Below, one piece after another: positions 45,176 to 54,255 of a DNA stretch of 64,000 nt; the first letter of the stretch is position 1, and each line of letters begins with the position of its first letter. This DNA comes from Rhodobacteraceae bacterium (ex Bugula neritina AB1) (lineage in GTDB: Bacteria; Pseudomonadota; Alphaproteobacteria; Rhodobacterales; Rhodobacteraceae), in NCBI GenBank assembly GCA_001730095.1, contig MDLF01000063.1:124001-188000 (forward strand), in the 5' to 3' direction. Position numbers and translations under genes: made by a program. Below the pieces are notes generated by a model. It did no database searches and was not told where the DNA came from. It saw nothing but the letters and a program-made list of their open reading frames with translations.

Positions 45176-47512
45176 ATGACCATCAAAGAGATTTTCGACA
45201 CCATGGACTACGGCCCCGCCCCCGAAAGCGCTGCTGAGGCACTGGCCTGGCTGGTCGATCAGGGCAGCCGTTTCGGCCATTTCATCAATGGCGAGTTCAC
45301 CAGCCCGGGCGAAGGGTTCGACAGCAAGAACCCGGCAACGGGCGAGGTCCTGGCCACTCTGACCCAAGCTACGCAAGCGGATGTGGACGCGGCCGTCCAG
45401 GCCGCCCGCAAGGCGCAAACCGCCTGGGCCGGGCTTGGCGGGCATGGCCGGGCCAAACACCTCTATGCCATTGCCCGGCTGCTACAGAAGCATTCCCGCC
45501 TGTTCGCGGTGCTGGAAACACTGGACAACGGCAAGCCCATCCGCGAAAGCCGCGATATCGATATCCCCCTGGCGCAGCGGCACTTCTACTATCACGCCGG
45601 CATGGCCCAATTGATGGAGAGCGAACTGCCAGGCGCCGAGGCTCTGGGCGTTTGCGGCCAGATTGTCCCCTGGAACTTCCCGCTGTTGATGCTGGCCTGG
45701 AAGATCGCGCCAGCCATCGCCATGGGCAACACCGTGGTACTGAAACCCGCTGAATACACATCCCTTACAGCACTGCTGTTTGCCGACATCTGCCATCAGG
45801 CAGGCCTGCCAAAAGGTGTGGTGAACATCGTAACCGGCGACGGTGCCGTGGGTGAAATGATCACCGCAGCGGAGGTCGACAAGATCGCCTTCACCGGCTC
45901 TACCACTGTCGGCCGCAGGATCCGCGAAGCCACCGCGGGCAGCGGCAAGGCGCTGACGCTGGAACTGGGTGGCAAATCCCCCTACATCGTCTTTGACGAC
46001 GCTGATATTGATTCAGCCATCGAAGGGCTGGTCGATGCGATCTGGTTCAATCAGGGCCAGGTCTGCTGCGCAGGCTCGCGCCTTCTGGTGCAGGAAGGCA
46101 TTGCCGAGCGGTTCCACAGCAAGCTGAAAACGCGCATGGATGGCTTGCGCATTGGCAATCCGCTCGACAAATGCATCGACATTGGCGCCGTGATCGACCC
46201 TGTGCAGCTGAACACCATCAGCGAAATGGTCGCTGCCAATACCGCAGGCACCCTGCATCAGGCCCAGGTCGAAATGCCCACAGGCGGCTGCTTTTACCCA
46301 CCGACGCTGATCGAAGGTCTCACCCCTGCCGATCCGTTGATGCAGGAGGAAATCTTTGGCCCCGTCCTGGTTTCCTGCACCTTCCGCACCCCTGCCGAAG
46401 CGGTGGAGCTGGCCAACAACACCCGCTACGGTCTGGCCGCTACAGTCTGGACCGAAAATGTGAACCTTGCGCTCGACATGGCGCCAAAACTGGCTGCCGG
46501 CGTGGTCTGGATCAACGGCACCAATATGTTCGACGCCGCAGCCGGTTTCGGCGGAGTGCGTGAAAGCGGTTTCGGGCGCGAAGGCGGCTGGGAGGGCCTG
46601 GCCGCCTATACCCGCCCCAAAACCAAGGCCAAACCGCAGGTCAAGATCGAAGCCTTCGAAGGCAGCGGCGCATCTGTGGACCCGCTGGACCGCACCGCCA
46701 AGATGTATATCGGCGGCAAGCAAACCCGTCCGGACAGCGGCTACAGTCAGGCCATCCACGGCAAATCCGGCGCACTGCTGGGGCACGTTGGCCTTGCCAA
46801 CCGCAAAGACCTGCGCAACGCGGTTGAGGCTGCAGCAGGCGCAGGCAAATGGTCCGGAACGACCGGCCACCTGCGGGCGCAGATCCTCTATTACATCGGT
46901 GAGAACCTCTCTGCCCGGGCAGAGGAATTTGCGGCGCGCATCAACGCCATGACCGGCAAAAAGACCGGCGCGGCAGAGGTTGAGACCTCGATCCAGCGCC
47001 TGTTCACCGCCGCTGCCTGGGCCGACAAATACGACGGGCAGGTACATGGCGTTCCGATCCGCGGCGTGGCGTTGGCGATGAAAGAACCGGTCGGCGTGAT
47101 CGGCGCGTTCTGTGCCGATGAAGCTCCGCTGCTGGGTCTGGTTTCCGCAATGGCGCCAGCCATTGCCATGGGCAACCGGGTGGTGCTGGCAGCTTCTGAA
47201 CCCTTCCCGCTGGCGGCCACCGATTTCTATCAGGTGCTGGAGACCTCGGACGTGCCTGCAGGCGTGGTCAATATTCTGACCGGCAGCCATGCAGAGCTAG
47301 CCAAACCGCTGGCTTCGCACCTGAACCTGGACGCCGTCTGGAGCTTCTCCTCCTCAGATCTGTCGGCAGAGATCGAGACCGCATCCGCAGGCAATCTCAA
47401 GCGAACCTGGGTCAACAACAGAACTGCGATGGACTGGACCCAGGACCAGACCAAGCGCTTCCTGCAGGAGGCCACCGAGGTCAAGAACATCTGGGTGCCC
47501 TACGGCGAGTAA
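45176..47512 (+). CDS. ALDH16-type tandem aldehyde dehydrogenase
   Basis: 778 residues, two ALDH domains. The first (about 30-480) is complete: FTGSTTVGRRI, general-base Glu in LELGGKSPYIV and nucleophile Cys in NQGQVCCAGSR (about 297). The second (about 500-778) has an ALDH fold (VGVIGAFCADEAPLLGLVSA) but ends before any catalytic Cys, matching the pseudodomain of ALDH16. Bacterial ALDH16 of Loktanella is structurally known. It would oxidise an aldehyde, plausibly the acetaldehyde released by DeoC. ATG 45176 is preferred over 45170 because AAAGGA then lies nine bases away. Confidence 0.9.
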   Translation: MTIKEIFDTMDYGPAPESAAEALAWLVDQGSRFGHFINGEFTSPGEGFDSKNPATGEVLATLTQATQADVDAAVQAARKAQTAWAGLGGHGRAKHLYAIARLLQKHSRLFAVLETLDNGKPIRESRDIDIPLAQRHFYYHAGMAQLMESELPGAEALGVCGQIVPWNFPLLMLAWKIAPAIAMGNTVVLKPAEYTSLTALLFADICHQAGLPKGVVNIVTGDGAVGEMITAAEVDKIAFTGSTTVGRRIREATAGSGKALTLELGGKSPYIVFDDADIDSAIEGLVDAIWFNQGQVCCAGSRLLVQEGIAERFHSKLKTRMDGLRIGNPLDKCIDIGAVIDPVQLNTISEMVAANTAGTLHQAQVEMPTGGCFYPPTLIEGLTPADPLMQEEIFGPVLVSCTFRTPAEAVELANNTRYGLAATVWTENVNLALDMAPKLAAGVVWINGTNMFDAAAGFGGVRESGFGREGGWEGLAAYTRPKTKAKPQVKIEAFEGSGASVDPLDRTAKMYIGGKQTRPDSGYSQAIHGKSGALLGHVGLANRKDLRNAVEAAAGAGKWSGTTGHLRAQILYYIGENLSARAEEFAARINAMTGKKTGAAEVETSIQRLFTAAAWADKYDGQVHGVPIRGVALAMKEPVGVIGAFCADEAPLLGLVSAMAPAIAMGNRVVLAASEPFPLAATDFYQVLETSDVPAGVVNILTGSHAELAKPLASHLNLDAVWSFSSSDLSAEIETASAGNLKRTWVNNRTAMDWTQDQTKRFLQEATEVKNIWVPYGE

Positions 47513-47535
47513 CCCCGCAGGTTCATTGACACACC

Positions 47536-47566
47536 AAACGCCGTTCCAGTTGGGGCGGTGTTTTTC
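47536..47566 (+). terminator. rho-independent terminator of the deoC-ALDH operon
   Basis: AACGCCG pairs with CGGTGTT around a 12-base loop, followed by TTTTTC, 25 bases past the stop. Confidence 0.75.
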
Positions 47567-47619
47567 TTCCGGGGCAACCGCCCGCCCCCCAAGGCTTGGC
47601 TTGCGTCACGCAGCAACTG

Positions 47620-47702
47620 CCCGTGCGCAGCACGGGCCACGCCCAAGGCCAAAGGCTCCCCGGCGAAGCCGGGGAGCCCGCGGGCGCGGGAGCACTTCGC
47701 GG
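47620..47702 (+). repeat. two-hairpin intergenic element, copy B
   Basis: CCCGTGC-GCA-GCACGGG, CCACGCCCAAGGCC, then GGCTCCCCGGC-GAA-GCCGGGGAGCC (11-base perfect stem), then CGCGGGCGCGGGAGCAC. Best-preserved copy. Lies between the converging ALDH16 and rpsO transcripts. Confidence 0.7.
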
Positions 47703-47724
47703 TTTGACGATGCTGGAAGAAAAG

Positions 47725-47754
47725 AAAACGCCCGCTCCTGAACAGGAACGGGCG
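47725..47754 (-). terminator. rho-independent terminator of rpsO
   Basis: On the minus strand CGCCCG-T-TCCTG-TT-CAGGA-G-CGGGCG is followed by TTTTCTTTTC, 25 bases past the rpsO stop. Confidence 0.85.
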
Positions 47755-47778
47755 CTGAAAATCCGGGTCAAGCGCGGA

Positions 47779-48048
47779 TTAGCGGCGGATACCCAGACGT
47801 TTGATCAGGTCCTGGTAACGGGCCTCATCTTTGCCTTTGGTGTAATCCAGCAGCTTGCGGCGCTGAGCAACCATCTTCAGAAGGCCACGGCGGCCGTGGT
47901 TGTCCTTCTTGTGGGTTTTGAAGTGCTCAGTCAGGGTGTTGATGCGCGAGGTCAGGATTGCAACCTGGACTTCCGGGGAACCGGTGTCGCCGTCTTTGGT
48001 TGCGAATTCTTTCATCAGGCGTGTTTTTTCTTCAGCTGTGATCGACAT
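47779..48048 (-). CDS. rpsO: ribosomal protein uS15
   Basis: 89 residues, standard S15: [58 protein letters not shown] small-subunit protein binding 16S rRNA. ATG 48048 follows CGAAGGAGACC; the longer frame is not used. Unlike most relatives it is not next to truB or pnp. Confidence 0.97.
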   Translation of the reverse strand: MSITAEEKTRLMKEFATKDGDTGSPEVQVAILTSRINTLTEHFKTHKKDNHGRRGLLKMVAQRRKLLDYTKGKDEARYQDLIKRLGIRR

Positions 48049-48212
48049 CGGGGTCTCCTTCGTAAGGTTAGAGTGGATGGCGCAGGCCGGGATGTCGTCC
48101 AGCACAGGCCCATGGAGAAATCCGCCGCAGAATCGCAGCAGATGCGCGCATATATGATGTTTCCTCTACAAAGGCAAAGGATATATAGGCTGTAGCACCC
48201 AGTTGGCCCAGC

Positions 48213-49220
48213 CTATTGCGGCAGCATCCCGGCAGCTGCTGCCGATGCGGTGTCGATCAGCACCAAATCTGATGCCGTCATGCCTTCGGCCCCGGAAACA
48301 CGTAAAACCGGTTCGCCACCCACCAGAATCAGCTGCTCATCTTCGGCGTCCGGGTTTGCCTGAACCTCCACCGAGGGCTCGGCGCCGTTCTCGAAATCCC
48401 ACACCAGCACCAGCTGGTCCTCTGCAGCACTGTAATCCATCAGCTGCACAGTCTCTGCGGTGCCGGTCCAGCTGCCGGTTGCAAACAGATCTGCGCCCTC
48501 TCCGCCGGTCAGCACATCCCCCGCACCGGCGATCAGCGTATCATCGCCGTCGCCGCCGTTCACGAAATCCTGCTCTGCGCCGTCCCCAGCACCGGAGACC
48601 ACATCGTCGCCGGTGCCACCAAAAAGCGCATCTTGGCCTGCGCCGCCATTCAGGCTGTCATCACCGTCATTTCCGTGCAAAGAATCCGCGCCGCTGCCGC
48701 CCTCCAGCATGTCCTGATCCTGGCCGCCATGCAGCACATCTGCGCCGCTGCCGCCCAAAAGACTGTCGGCTCCGAAATGCCCATAAAGGCTGTCCGCCCC
48801 CTCGCCGCCCTGCAACACATCGGCCCCCTCCTCGCCGTGCAGCAGATCACCGCCGCCACCGCCGAGCAAACTGTCTTCTCCGGTGTTTCCATGCAGTACA
48901 TCGTTGCCCGCGCCGCCATCCAGCCAGTCATCGCCGCCGTAGCCGCCGATCTGGTCATCACCGCCGCCGCCGCTTATGCAATCCGCCTGCCCGCTGCCGG
49001 CCAGAACGTCGCCGTCGCCGGTCCCTGCTATTGTGTCGCCTTCGCTGACCTCGACCATCGCTGCATCACCGCCAGGCTCGATGAAATCATCGCCCAACCC
49101 GTCGCCTTCAGCCTCCGGAGGTAACGATGCTCCGTCGCCTTCGTCATCAGCGCTCCCAGTTTCTGTCAAGACCGCGCCACCAACCGCCACAAGTCCCAGC
49201 ATGCCTGCCAGCCACAACAT
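48213..49220 (-). CDS. RTX-type calcium-binding repeat protein
   Basis: 335 residues. A hydrophobic N-terminal segment (about 1-18, MLWLAGMLGLVAVGGAV) precedes an acidic linker and about a dozen GGxGxDxLx-type repeats (roughly 75-245), e.g. GGDGDDTLIAGAG, which form a calcium-bound beta-roll. A non-repeat C-terminal part follows. The N-terminal segment looks like a membrane anchor rather than a typical T1SS protein; no secretion genes adjoin. GAGGGTGAG precedes the ATG. Role unknown, likely outside the cytoplasm. Confidence 0.82.
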   Translation of the reverse strand: MLWLAGMLGLVAVGGAVLTETGSADDEGDGASLPPEAEGDGLGDDFIEPGGDAAMVEVSEGDTIAGTGDGDVLAGSGQADCISGGGGDDQIGGYGGDDWLDGGAGNDVLHGNTGEDSLLGGGGGDLLHGEEGADVLQGGEGADSLYGHFGADSLLGGSGADVLHGGQDQDMLEGGSGADSLHGNDGDDSLNGGAGQDALFGGTGDDVVSGAGDGAEQDFVNGGDGDDTLIAGAGDVLTGGEGADLFATGSWTGTAETVQLMDYSAAEDQLVLVWDFENGAEPSVEVQANPDAEDEQLILVGGEPVLRVSGAEGMTASDLVLIDTASAAAAGMLPQ

Positions 49221-49335
49221 CGCTACTCACCCTCAAAACATCACACTCATTGGAAGCACAGTCTCATGATTGCACCGCACAGCGCAAAACAAAACAGGAA
49301 CATCGGTTAATGGATCGATCCGGTCAGCAACCTTT

Positions 49336-49845
49336 TCATTCACGCCACAATTGCGGCTGCTGGCTGTAGGCGATGTATAACGGGTGTTTTGGATGGCCCG
49401 CCTTGCTGAGCCCAAGGTGATGAAGCTGCTTGCCTGTTGCCCGCAGCGCCTCTTCCACCCGCGCGCCCTGGCCGCGATGTTCGCCATGGGTGCCCCAGGC
49501 GCAGATAACCGTATCGGCCCATGCCATGCCTTCAAGGATGGCCGCCATGTTCTCCGACCCCTCGGGTTCGTCCAGCCTGCGCATTTCTCGCGGGTCGGTG
49601 ACTCTGCAGGCAAAAATATTGGCTGCCCGGAACCCGCCAAACCCCAATGCACGGGCGCGGCGTTCGCAGCGTTCGATGGTTGGGTCGTTCTGCACTTCGG
49701 TTGCAGTCGAAGGATTCAGCATCACGAACAGCACCCGCTGCCCTTCCGGATCCCACACCCGGGTCAGGCTGTAGCGGTAGGTTTCGCAATCAGAATAGAC
49801 CGCGGTTGAGGGCGCATCGCCCTTGGTGTGGCTGCGGATGATCAT
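49336..49845 (-). CDS. DUF1643 protein
   Basis: 169 residues from ATG 49845, the usual family size. Characteristic parts: VLFVMLNPSTATEVQNDPTI, ERCERRARALGFGGFRAANIF and CAWGTHGEHRGQG. Function unknown; this family is often found in phage and mobile settings, but no such genes adjoin here. Longer in-frame starts run to 50052 across the divergent secreted-protein gene. Confidence 0.85.
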   Translation of the reverse strand: MIIRSHTKGDAPSTAVYSDCETYRYSLTRVWDPEGQRVLFVMLNPSTATEVQNDPTIERCERRARALGFGGFRAANIFACRVTDPREMRRLDEPEGSENMAAILEGMAWADTVICAWGTHGEHRGQGARVEEALRATGKQLHHLGLSKAGHPKHPLYIAYSQQPQLWRE

Positions 49846-49959
49846 GGCAGCGGTTCTAGAACGGCCGGGTCTGTATTCCAACCTAGCTTCCCGCATCTTG
49901 AAACAGATTTTCGGGCACATGTTTGCCGCACGGGCTTCGACCTGACGGAGGTACGCGTA

Positions 49960-50425
49960 GTGGAACTTCTCATCTTTCTTGTACTTGCAGGTTCCACCAT
50001 GGCGGCCGGTTTCGACGAGGCTGACAATTCTGATGAAGAAACCGGCGAACAAGCTGTACCGGAGAAGCAGGTCGAATCTGAAACACCCGTAGCCCCCGCT
50101 CCGCAGCCCGAAATCACCGCATTGTCCGGCACAGTCGGCACCTATGACATCCAGGAAGGCGGAGACGGGAATAGCACTCTGATCAGCATGGATGGCATTG
50201 CCTTTGTTACACTGCCCGGGGATCAGTCAGAGGTCAGTATTGCTTTATATGACGACCATTCCATTGATGAAAACCGCTGGAGGGATGCGCCGGGCAATGC
50301 GATCAGCGCAGAGGATGGCGCCCAAGCCAGTATCATTCTGACCCCGCAGAAATACTACGCCGTGTTCGGAAAATGGGTCGGCCAGCCCTGCGGAGCCAAG
50401 GTTGAGAGTCACCTGCGAGAAATAG
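49960..50425 (+). pseudogene. secreted acidic protein, apparently frameshifted near its end
   Basis: GTG 49960 is preceded by CGGAGGTACGCGTA. The product opens with a hydrophobic stretch (VELLIFLVLAGSTMAAGF) and an acidic linker, like the RTX protein at 48213, then a beta-rich region (TLISMDGIAFVTLPG). In frame the reading continues past 50500 across the antisense side of truB for 1.2 kb. One base less near 50368 gives ...YYAVFENGSASPAEPRLRVTCEK then TAG at 50423, a natural end. I take it as a frameshift or a sequencing error. Confidence 0.5.
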
Positions 50426-50499
50426 GTCAGTCATGCTGCCGCAATGTTTCGCGCGCGAAACATCCGGTCACACATGCTGACCTGAAAACTCACACTCTG

Positions 50500-51429
50500 T
50501 TAACCATTATTTTCGCCCTGGTTGAACACCCGGCTGGGGTGCAGCGAGCCGGATTTGTAGACGCCAACCGCAACCGCCCGGCCATCCATAGACGCCCAGG
50601 CTTCATCGCCGTAGTCCACTTCATCGCCGCCCGGCATCACCATGCCCGGATTGCCGTTGCGCAGTTTCACTGCGCCCTCAGGGGTGCATTTCATTTCCGG
50701 CAGATCCGCCAGGCCTTCCTCCAGCGGGCGAATGTACTGGTCCAGATCCGGAGTGCGGGCCAGACGCTCAATCTCTTCGAGAGAAATGCCATCCTCAGCT
50801 GCATCAAAGGGGCCAGACCAGATCCGGCGCAACTCTTTCACATGGGCGTGGCAGCCCAGCGCCGCCCCCAGGTCGCGGGCGATGGAACGGACATAGCCGC
50901 CCTTGCCGCAGGTCATTTCCAGCACCACGTGATCAACGTCAGGGCGGTCCAGCATGATCAGCTCCTCGACCCAGAGCGGGCGGGCCTCAATCTGCACATC
51001 CTCGCCATCGCGGGCAAGCTTGTATGCGCGCTGACCATCAATCTTCACCGCAGAGAATTTGGGCGGCACCTGCATGATCTCACCCAGGAAGGGCAGCAGC
51101 GCTTCCTTGATCTGCGCATCCGCGGGGCGCTCGCTGCTCTCTGCGATCACCTCCCCCTCGGCGTCATCGGTGTTGGTCGCCTGCCCCAGCCGCACGGTGA
51201 ACGTATAGGCCTTCAGCGCGTCAGTGATATAGGGCACGGTCTTGGTCGCCTCGCCCAGCGCCACGGCCAGAACGCCGGTTGCTTCGGGGTCAAGGGTGCC
51301 TGCATGGCCGGCCTTCTTGGCCTCCAGCGCCCAGCGCACCTTGTTCACGACCGCGGTACTGGTCAGCCCTGCGGGCTTGTCCACCACCAGCCAGCCGGAA
51401 ATATCGCGCCCTTTGCGTTTGCGTGCCAT
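50500..51429 (-). CDS. truB: tRNA pseudouridine(55) synthase
   Basis: 309 residues. Makes pseudouridine at position 55 of the tRNA T-loop. Motifs: [20 protein letters not shown], the catalytic Asp in [19 protein letters not shown], and [12 protein letters not shown]. Usually linked with rpsO and rbfA; here it stands apart, flanked by divergent RNA pseudouridine synthase and the frameshifted gene on the other strand. Confidence 0.96.
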   Translation of the reverse strand: MARKRKGRDISGWLVVDKPAGLTSTAVVNKVRWALEAKKAGHAGTLDPEATGVLAVALGEATKTVPYITDALKAYTFTVRLGQATNTDDAEGEVIAESSERPADAQIKEALLPFLGEIMQVPPKFSAVKIDGQRAYKLARDGEDVQIEARPLWVEELIMLDRPDVDHVVLEMTCGKGGYVRSIARDLGAALGCHAHVKELRRIWSGPFDAAEDGISLEEIERLARTPDLDQYIRPLEEGLADLPEMKCTPEGAVKLRNGNPGMVMPGGDEVDYGDEAWASMDGRAVAVGVYKSGSLHPSRVFNQGENNG

Positions 51430-51581
51430 GCATCGTCCCCATGTATACGTGAGGCGCGCCGGTTACCGGATCGCCGGGACAGTGTCAATTTAGCAAATGT
51501 TCAGGTTCCGAGGGAAGCGCCCATTGCCACATCACCGGCCCGTGCTTGCTCCCGGCACCATGTGGCGCTAGGCAGGCGCCC

Positions 51582-52235
51582 ATGGCCGTATCAAGCGAAT
51601 ACACCCCGCCGCAGGAGCCGTTGGAGATCCTGCACCATGACGCCGAGCTTCTGGCCGTGAACAAGCCTGCCGGCCTGCTGTCGGTGCCGGGGCGCGGGGA
51701 CCATCTGGCCGACTGCCTGATCAGCCGCATCCAGACGGTGTTTCCCGAGGCGCTGCTGGTGCATCGGCTGGATCGGGATACCTCCGGTGTAATGGTGTTT
51801 GGCCTGACGCCGCATGCGCAGCGCCAGCTGTCGATGCAGTTCGAAAAACGCAGCGCGAAAAAGGCTTATGTGGCGCGGGTGGCGGGCAGGCTGGAGCCGC
51901 GCAGCGGCACTGTCGATCTGCCGCTGATCGTTGACTGGCCAAACCGGCCAAAGCAGATGGTCTGTCATGAGACCGGCAAGCCAGCCGTCACCGACTGGCG
52001 GGTCATGAAGTATGAAGAAGACGCCACAAGGGTGCGGCTGACGCCGAAAACCGGGCGTTCGCACCAATTGCGGGTGCATATGCTGTCACTGGGCCACGCC
52101 ATTCTTGGCGACCCGCTTTATGCCAGCGGTGCAGCACTGGAGCATCCGCGCCTGATGCTGCATTCCGAAGAGCTGCGGATCAAGCACCCGGACAGTGGCG
52201 AATCGCTGAAATTCCGGGTGAAGCCTGAATTCTGA
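51582..52235 (+). CDS. RluA-family RNA pseudouridine synthase
   Basis: 217 residues from ATG 51582. Catalytic HRLDRDTSGVMVFG with the essential Asp, NKPAGLLSVPGRG near the start and GRSHQLRVHMLSLGH later. Small stand-alone size and lack of an S4 domain fit RluA (23S/tRNA) rather than RluC/D. The rRNA or tRNA target cannot be read. Confidence 0.92.
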   Translation: MAVSSEYTPPQEPLEILHHDAELLAVNKPAGLLSVPGRGDHLADCLISRIQTVFPEALLVHRLDRDTSGVMVFGLTPHAQRQLSMQFEKRSAKKAYVARVAGRLEPRSGTVDLPLIVDWPNRPKQMVCHETGKPAVTDWRVMKYEEDATRVRLTPKTGRSHQLRVHMLSLGHAILGDPLYASGAALEHPRLMLHSEELRIKHPDSGESLKFRVKPEF

Positions 52236-52357
52236 AGCAGGCTCCGGGGGACGGCGGCGCCATCACCATCCTGGACTGCATGTCAGGCTGCAGCGCGTCA
52301 TACTGATGCAAATGACCACCCGGGAACTGACCCGGCTTTCAGTTTGTGCGCGCCCCG

Positions 52358-52440
52358 CCCGTGCGCAGCACGGGCCACGCCCAAGCCGGTGGGCAGCCCG
52401 GCGCAGCCGGGGAGCTCTCAGGCGCGGGAGCATCACCGCT
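52358..52440 (+). repeat. two-hairpin intergenic element, copy C
   Basis: Begins with the same CCCGTGC-GCA-GCACGGG and CCACGCCCAAG as copy B, then a GC-rich imperfect stem, then AGGCGCGGGAGCATCACC. Sits between the converging RluA-family and aldehyde dehydrogenase genes. Confidence 0.65.
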
Positions 52441-52459
52441 GTTAACGCCCTAAAACAGA

Positions 52460-52483
52460 AAAGCCGCCCAGGCAGGCGGCTTT
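52460..52483 (-). terminator. rho-independent terminator of the aldehyde dehydrogenase gene
   Basis: AAAGCCGCC-N6-GGCGGCTTT palindrome; on the minus strand it is followed by TTCTGTTTT, 23 bases past the stop. The plus strand is also T-rich, so it may work both ways. Confidence 0.75.
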
Positions 52484-52506
52484 CAGTCGTTTTCAAAACA
52501 GCGGTC

Positions 52507-53946
52507 TTACTCGGCAGCCCAGCCGCCAACGGCTTTCACTTCGAGGAAATCCTCGATACCCCATTTGCCGCCCTCGCGGCCCTTGCCGGACTGCTTCATG
52601 CCGCCAAACGGGGACCCTGCTGAACGGGACTGGCCATTCATCTCCACCATGCCGGAGCGCAAAGCGCGCGCCATGCGATTGGCGCGGGCGCCGTCCTGGG
52701 TCTGCACATAGTTGGTAAGACCATAGGGCGTATCGTTGGAAATCTCGATCGCTTCCTCTTCACTCTCAAAGGGAATGATCGTCAACACCGGGCCAAAGAT
52801 TTCCTCGCGGGCGATGGTCATCTGATTGTTCACATCGGCAAAGACCGTGGGCTTTACATAGTAGCCTTTGTTCAGCCCATCCGGACGGCCGGTGCCACCG
52901 GCCACCAGCTTGGCACCCTCGTCGATGCCCGCCTGGATCATATCCTGGATCTTGTTCCACTGCAGCTCATTGACCACAGGGCCAATGTGGCGGCCTTCCC
53001 GGTCAGCCGGGCCGACCTCGACATTGGCTGCCACTTCCGCAGCTTCGGCAACCACGCGATCATAGATGCTGTTCTGCACCAGCATCCGGCTGGGCGCGTT
53101 GCAGCTCTGGCCGGTATTCTGCATCATGTGCAGCACGCCGCGCTTCACTGCCTTTTCATCGGCATCTTCAAAGACCACATTGGCGCCTTTGCCACCGAGC
53201 TCCAGATCCACCTTCTTCAGCGTCGGAGCCGCTGCCTGAGTGATTGCAATGCCTGCACGGGTGGAACCGGTGAAGGAGATCATGTCCACATCCGGATGGG
53301 TGGTCAGTTGCGAACCGACACCCGGGCCGTCTCCGTTCACCAGATTGAAGACACCGGCCGGGAAACCGGCCTCATCCATCAGCTCGGCAAAGATCATGGC
53401 GTTGAGAGGGCTCTGCTCTGAGGGCTTCAGCACCATGGTGCAGCCTGCAACAGCCGCCGCACCGACCTTGAGCGTCACCTGATTCATCGGCCAGTTCCAC
53501 GGTGTGATCAGGGCGCAGACGCCCACTGCCTCGTGAATAATGCGGTCGTTCGGGCTGCGGTCGTTCAACGGTGCGTCAAAGGGAAACTCCTTGGCCGCAG
53601 TGATGAAGTTGCGCAGATGCCAGCTGCCGGCACCAACCTGCGACGCCCGGGACATGTCGATCGGCGCGCCCATTTCCAGCGACATCGCTTGGGCCAGATC
53701 CTCGGCCCGGGCTTCATAGACGTCGACCAGCTTTTCGACCAGCGCGATGCGCTCTTCTACCGGGGTGGCCATCCAGCCCGGCAGCGCGGCCTTGGCCGCG
53801 GCAACGGCCGCGTTGGTGTCAGCTTCGGCCCCCAGCGAGATCACTGCGCAGGGGTCTTCAGTCGAGGGGTTGATCACCTCAAAATCACTGGTGGCAGAGG
53901 GGGCGACCCACTGGCCGTTGATGTAAAAGTCGCGTTTCTCGATCAT
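52507..53946 (-). CDS. NAD-dependent aldehyde dehydrogenase family protein
   Basis: 479 residues, full-length single domain. General base in KVDLELGGKGANVVFED, nucleophile Cys in QNTGQSCNAPSRML, and PWNWPMNQVTLK early. Substrate not resolved: the sequence type is common in medium-chain aldehyde or betaine-aldehyde-like groups. ATG 53946 follows GGGAGAG. Divergent from the peroxiredoxin gene. Confidence 0.92.
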   Translation of the reverse strand: MIEKRDFYINGQWVAPSATSDFEVINPSTEDPCAVISLGAEADTNAAVAAAKAALPGWMATPVEERIALVEKLVDVYEARAEDLAQAMSLEMGAPIDMSRASQVGAGSWHLRNFITAAKEFPFDAPLNDRSPNDRIIHEAVGVCALITPWNWPMNQVTLKVGAAAVAGCTMVLKPSEQSPLNAMIFAELMDEAGFPAGVFNLVNGDGPGVGSQLTTHPDVDMISFTGSTRAGIAITQAAAPTLKKVDLELGGKGANVVFEDADEKAVKRGVLHMMQNTGQSCNAPSRMLVQNSIYDRVVAEAAEVAANVEVGPADREGRHIGPVVNELQWNKIQDMIQAGIDEGAKLVAGGTGRPDGLNKGYYVKPTVFADVNNQMTIAREEIFGPVLTIIPFESEEEAIEISNDTPYGLTNYVQTQDGARANRMARALRSGMVEMNGQSRSAGSPFGGMKQSGKGREGGKWGIEDFLEVKAVGGWAAE

Positions 53947-54255
53947 CTGGGCTCTCCCAATTCAGATGTTCTTGCCCGGCCCTCAGCCGGTTTGGCGGTC
54001 ACTGTGTCACTAGGCCGACGGGGGGGCAAGAGGCTTTGGTTGCGTGATTTGATCAAATTATGGGCATGTCGGTCAGCACCGCATATTGGAACCTTGCAAC
54101 AGCTTGCTGCATAAGGAATTTGCAGAATTTACGTGGCATCCCAGGCTGAGGACTGTATCGTCGCAGCAGAACACCTGGGACGCTTTTGAGCGACTCGAAA
54201 ACCGCCAGGAAAAGAAAACAACCCGACACAACAACCTGACTAGGAGGAAAATGCC
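53947..54255. other. divergent gap between aldehyde dehydrogenase and peroxiredoxin
   Basis: 309 bases with no supported gene. An AT-rich stretch near 54050-54070 and 54110-54135 probably contains promoters; CCCAGG...CCTGGG (54141 and 54173 region) is a loose inverted repeat. Nothing is distinctive enough to name an operator. Confidence 0.45.

Noticed and set aside
48440-49000. Dense direct repeats resembling a repeat array
   Set aside because: They are the codons of RTX nonapeptides, irregular in length and sequence; not a CRISPR array.
49828-51660. Long plus-strand open frame of about 610 codons
   Set aside because: Beyond 50430 it is the antisense of truB, whose family motifs are clear; only 49960-50425 looks coding.
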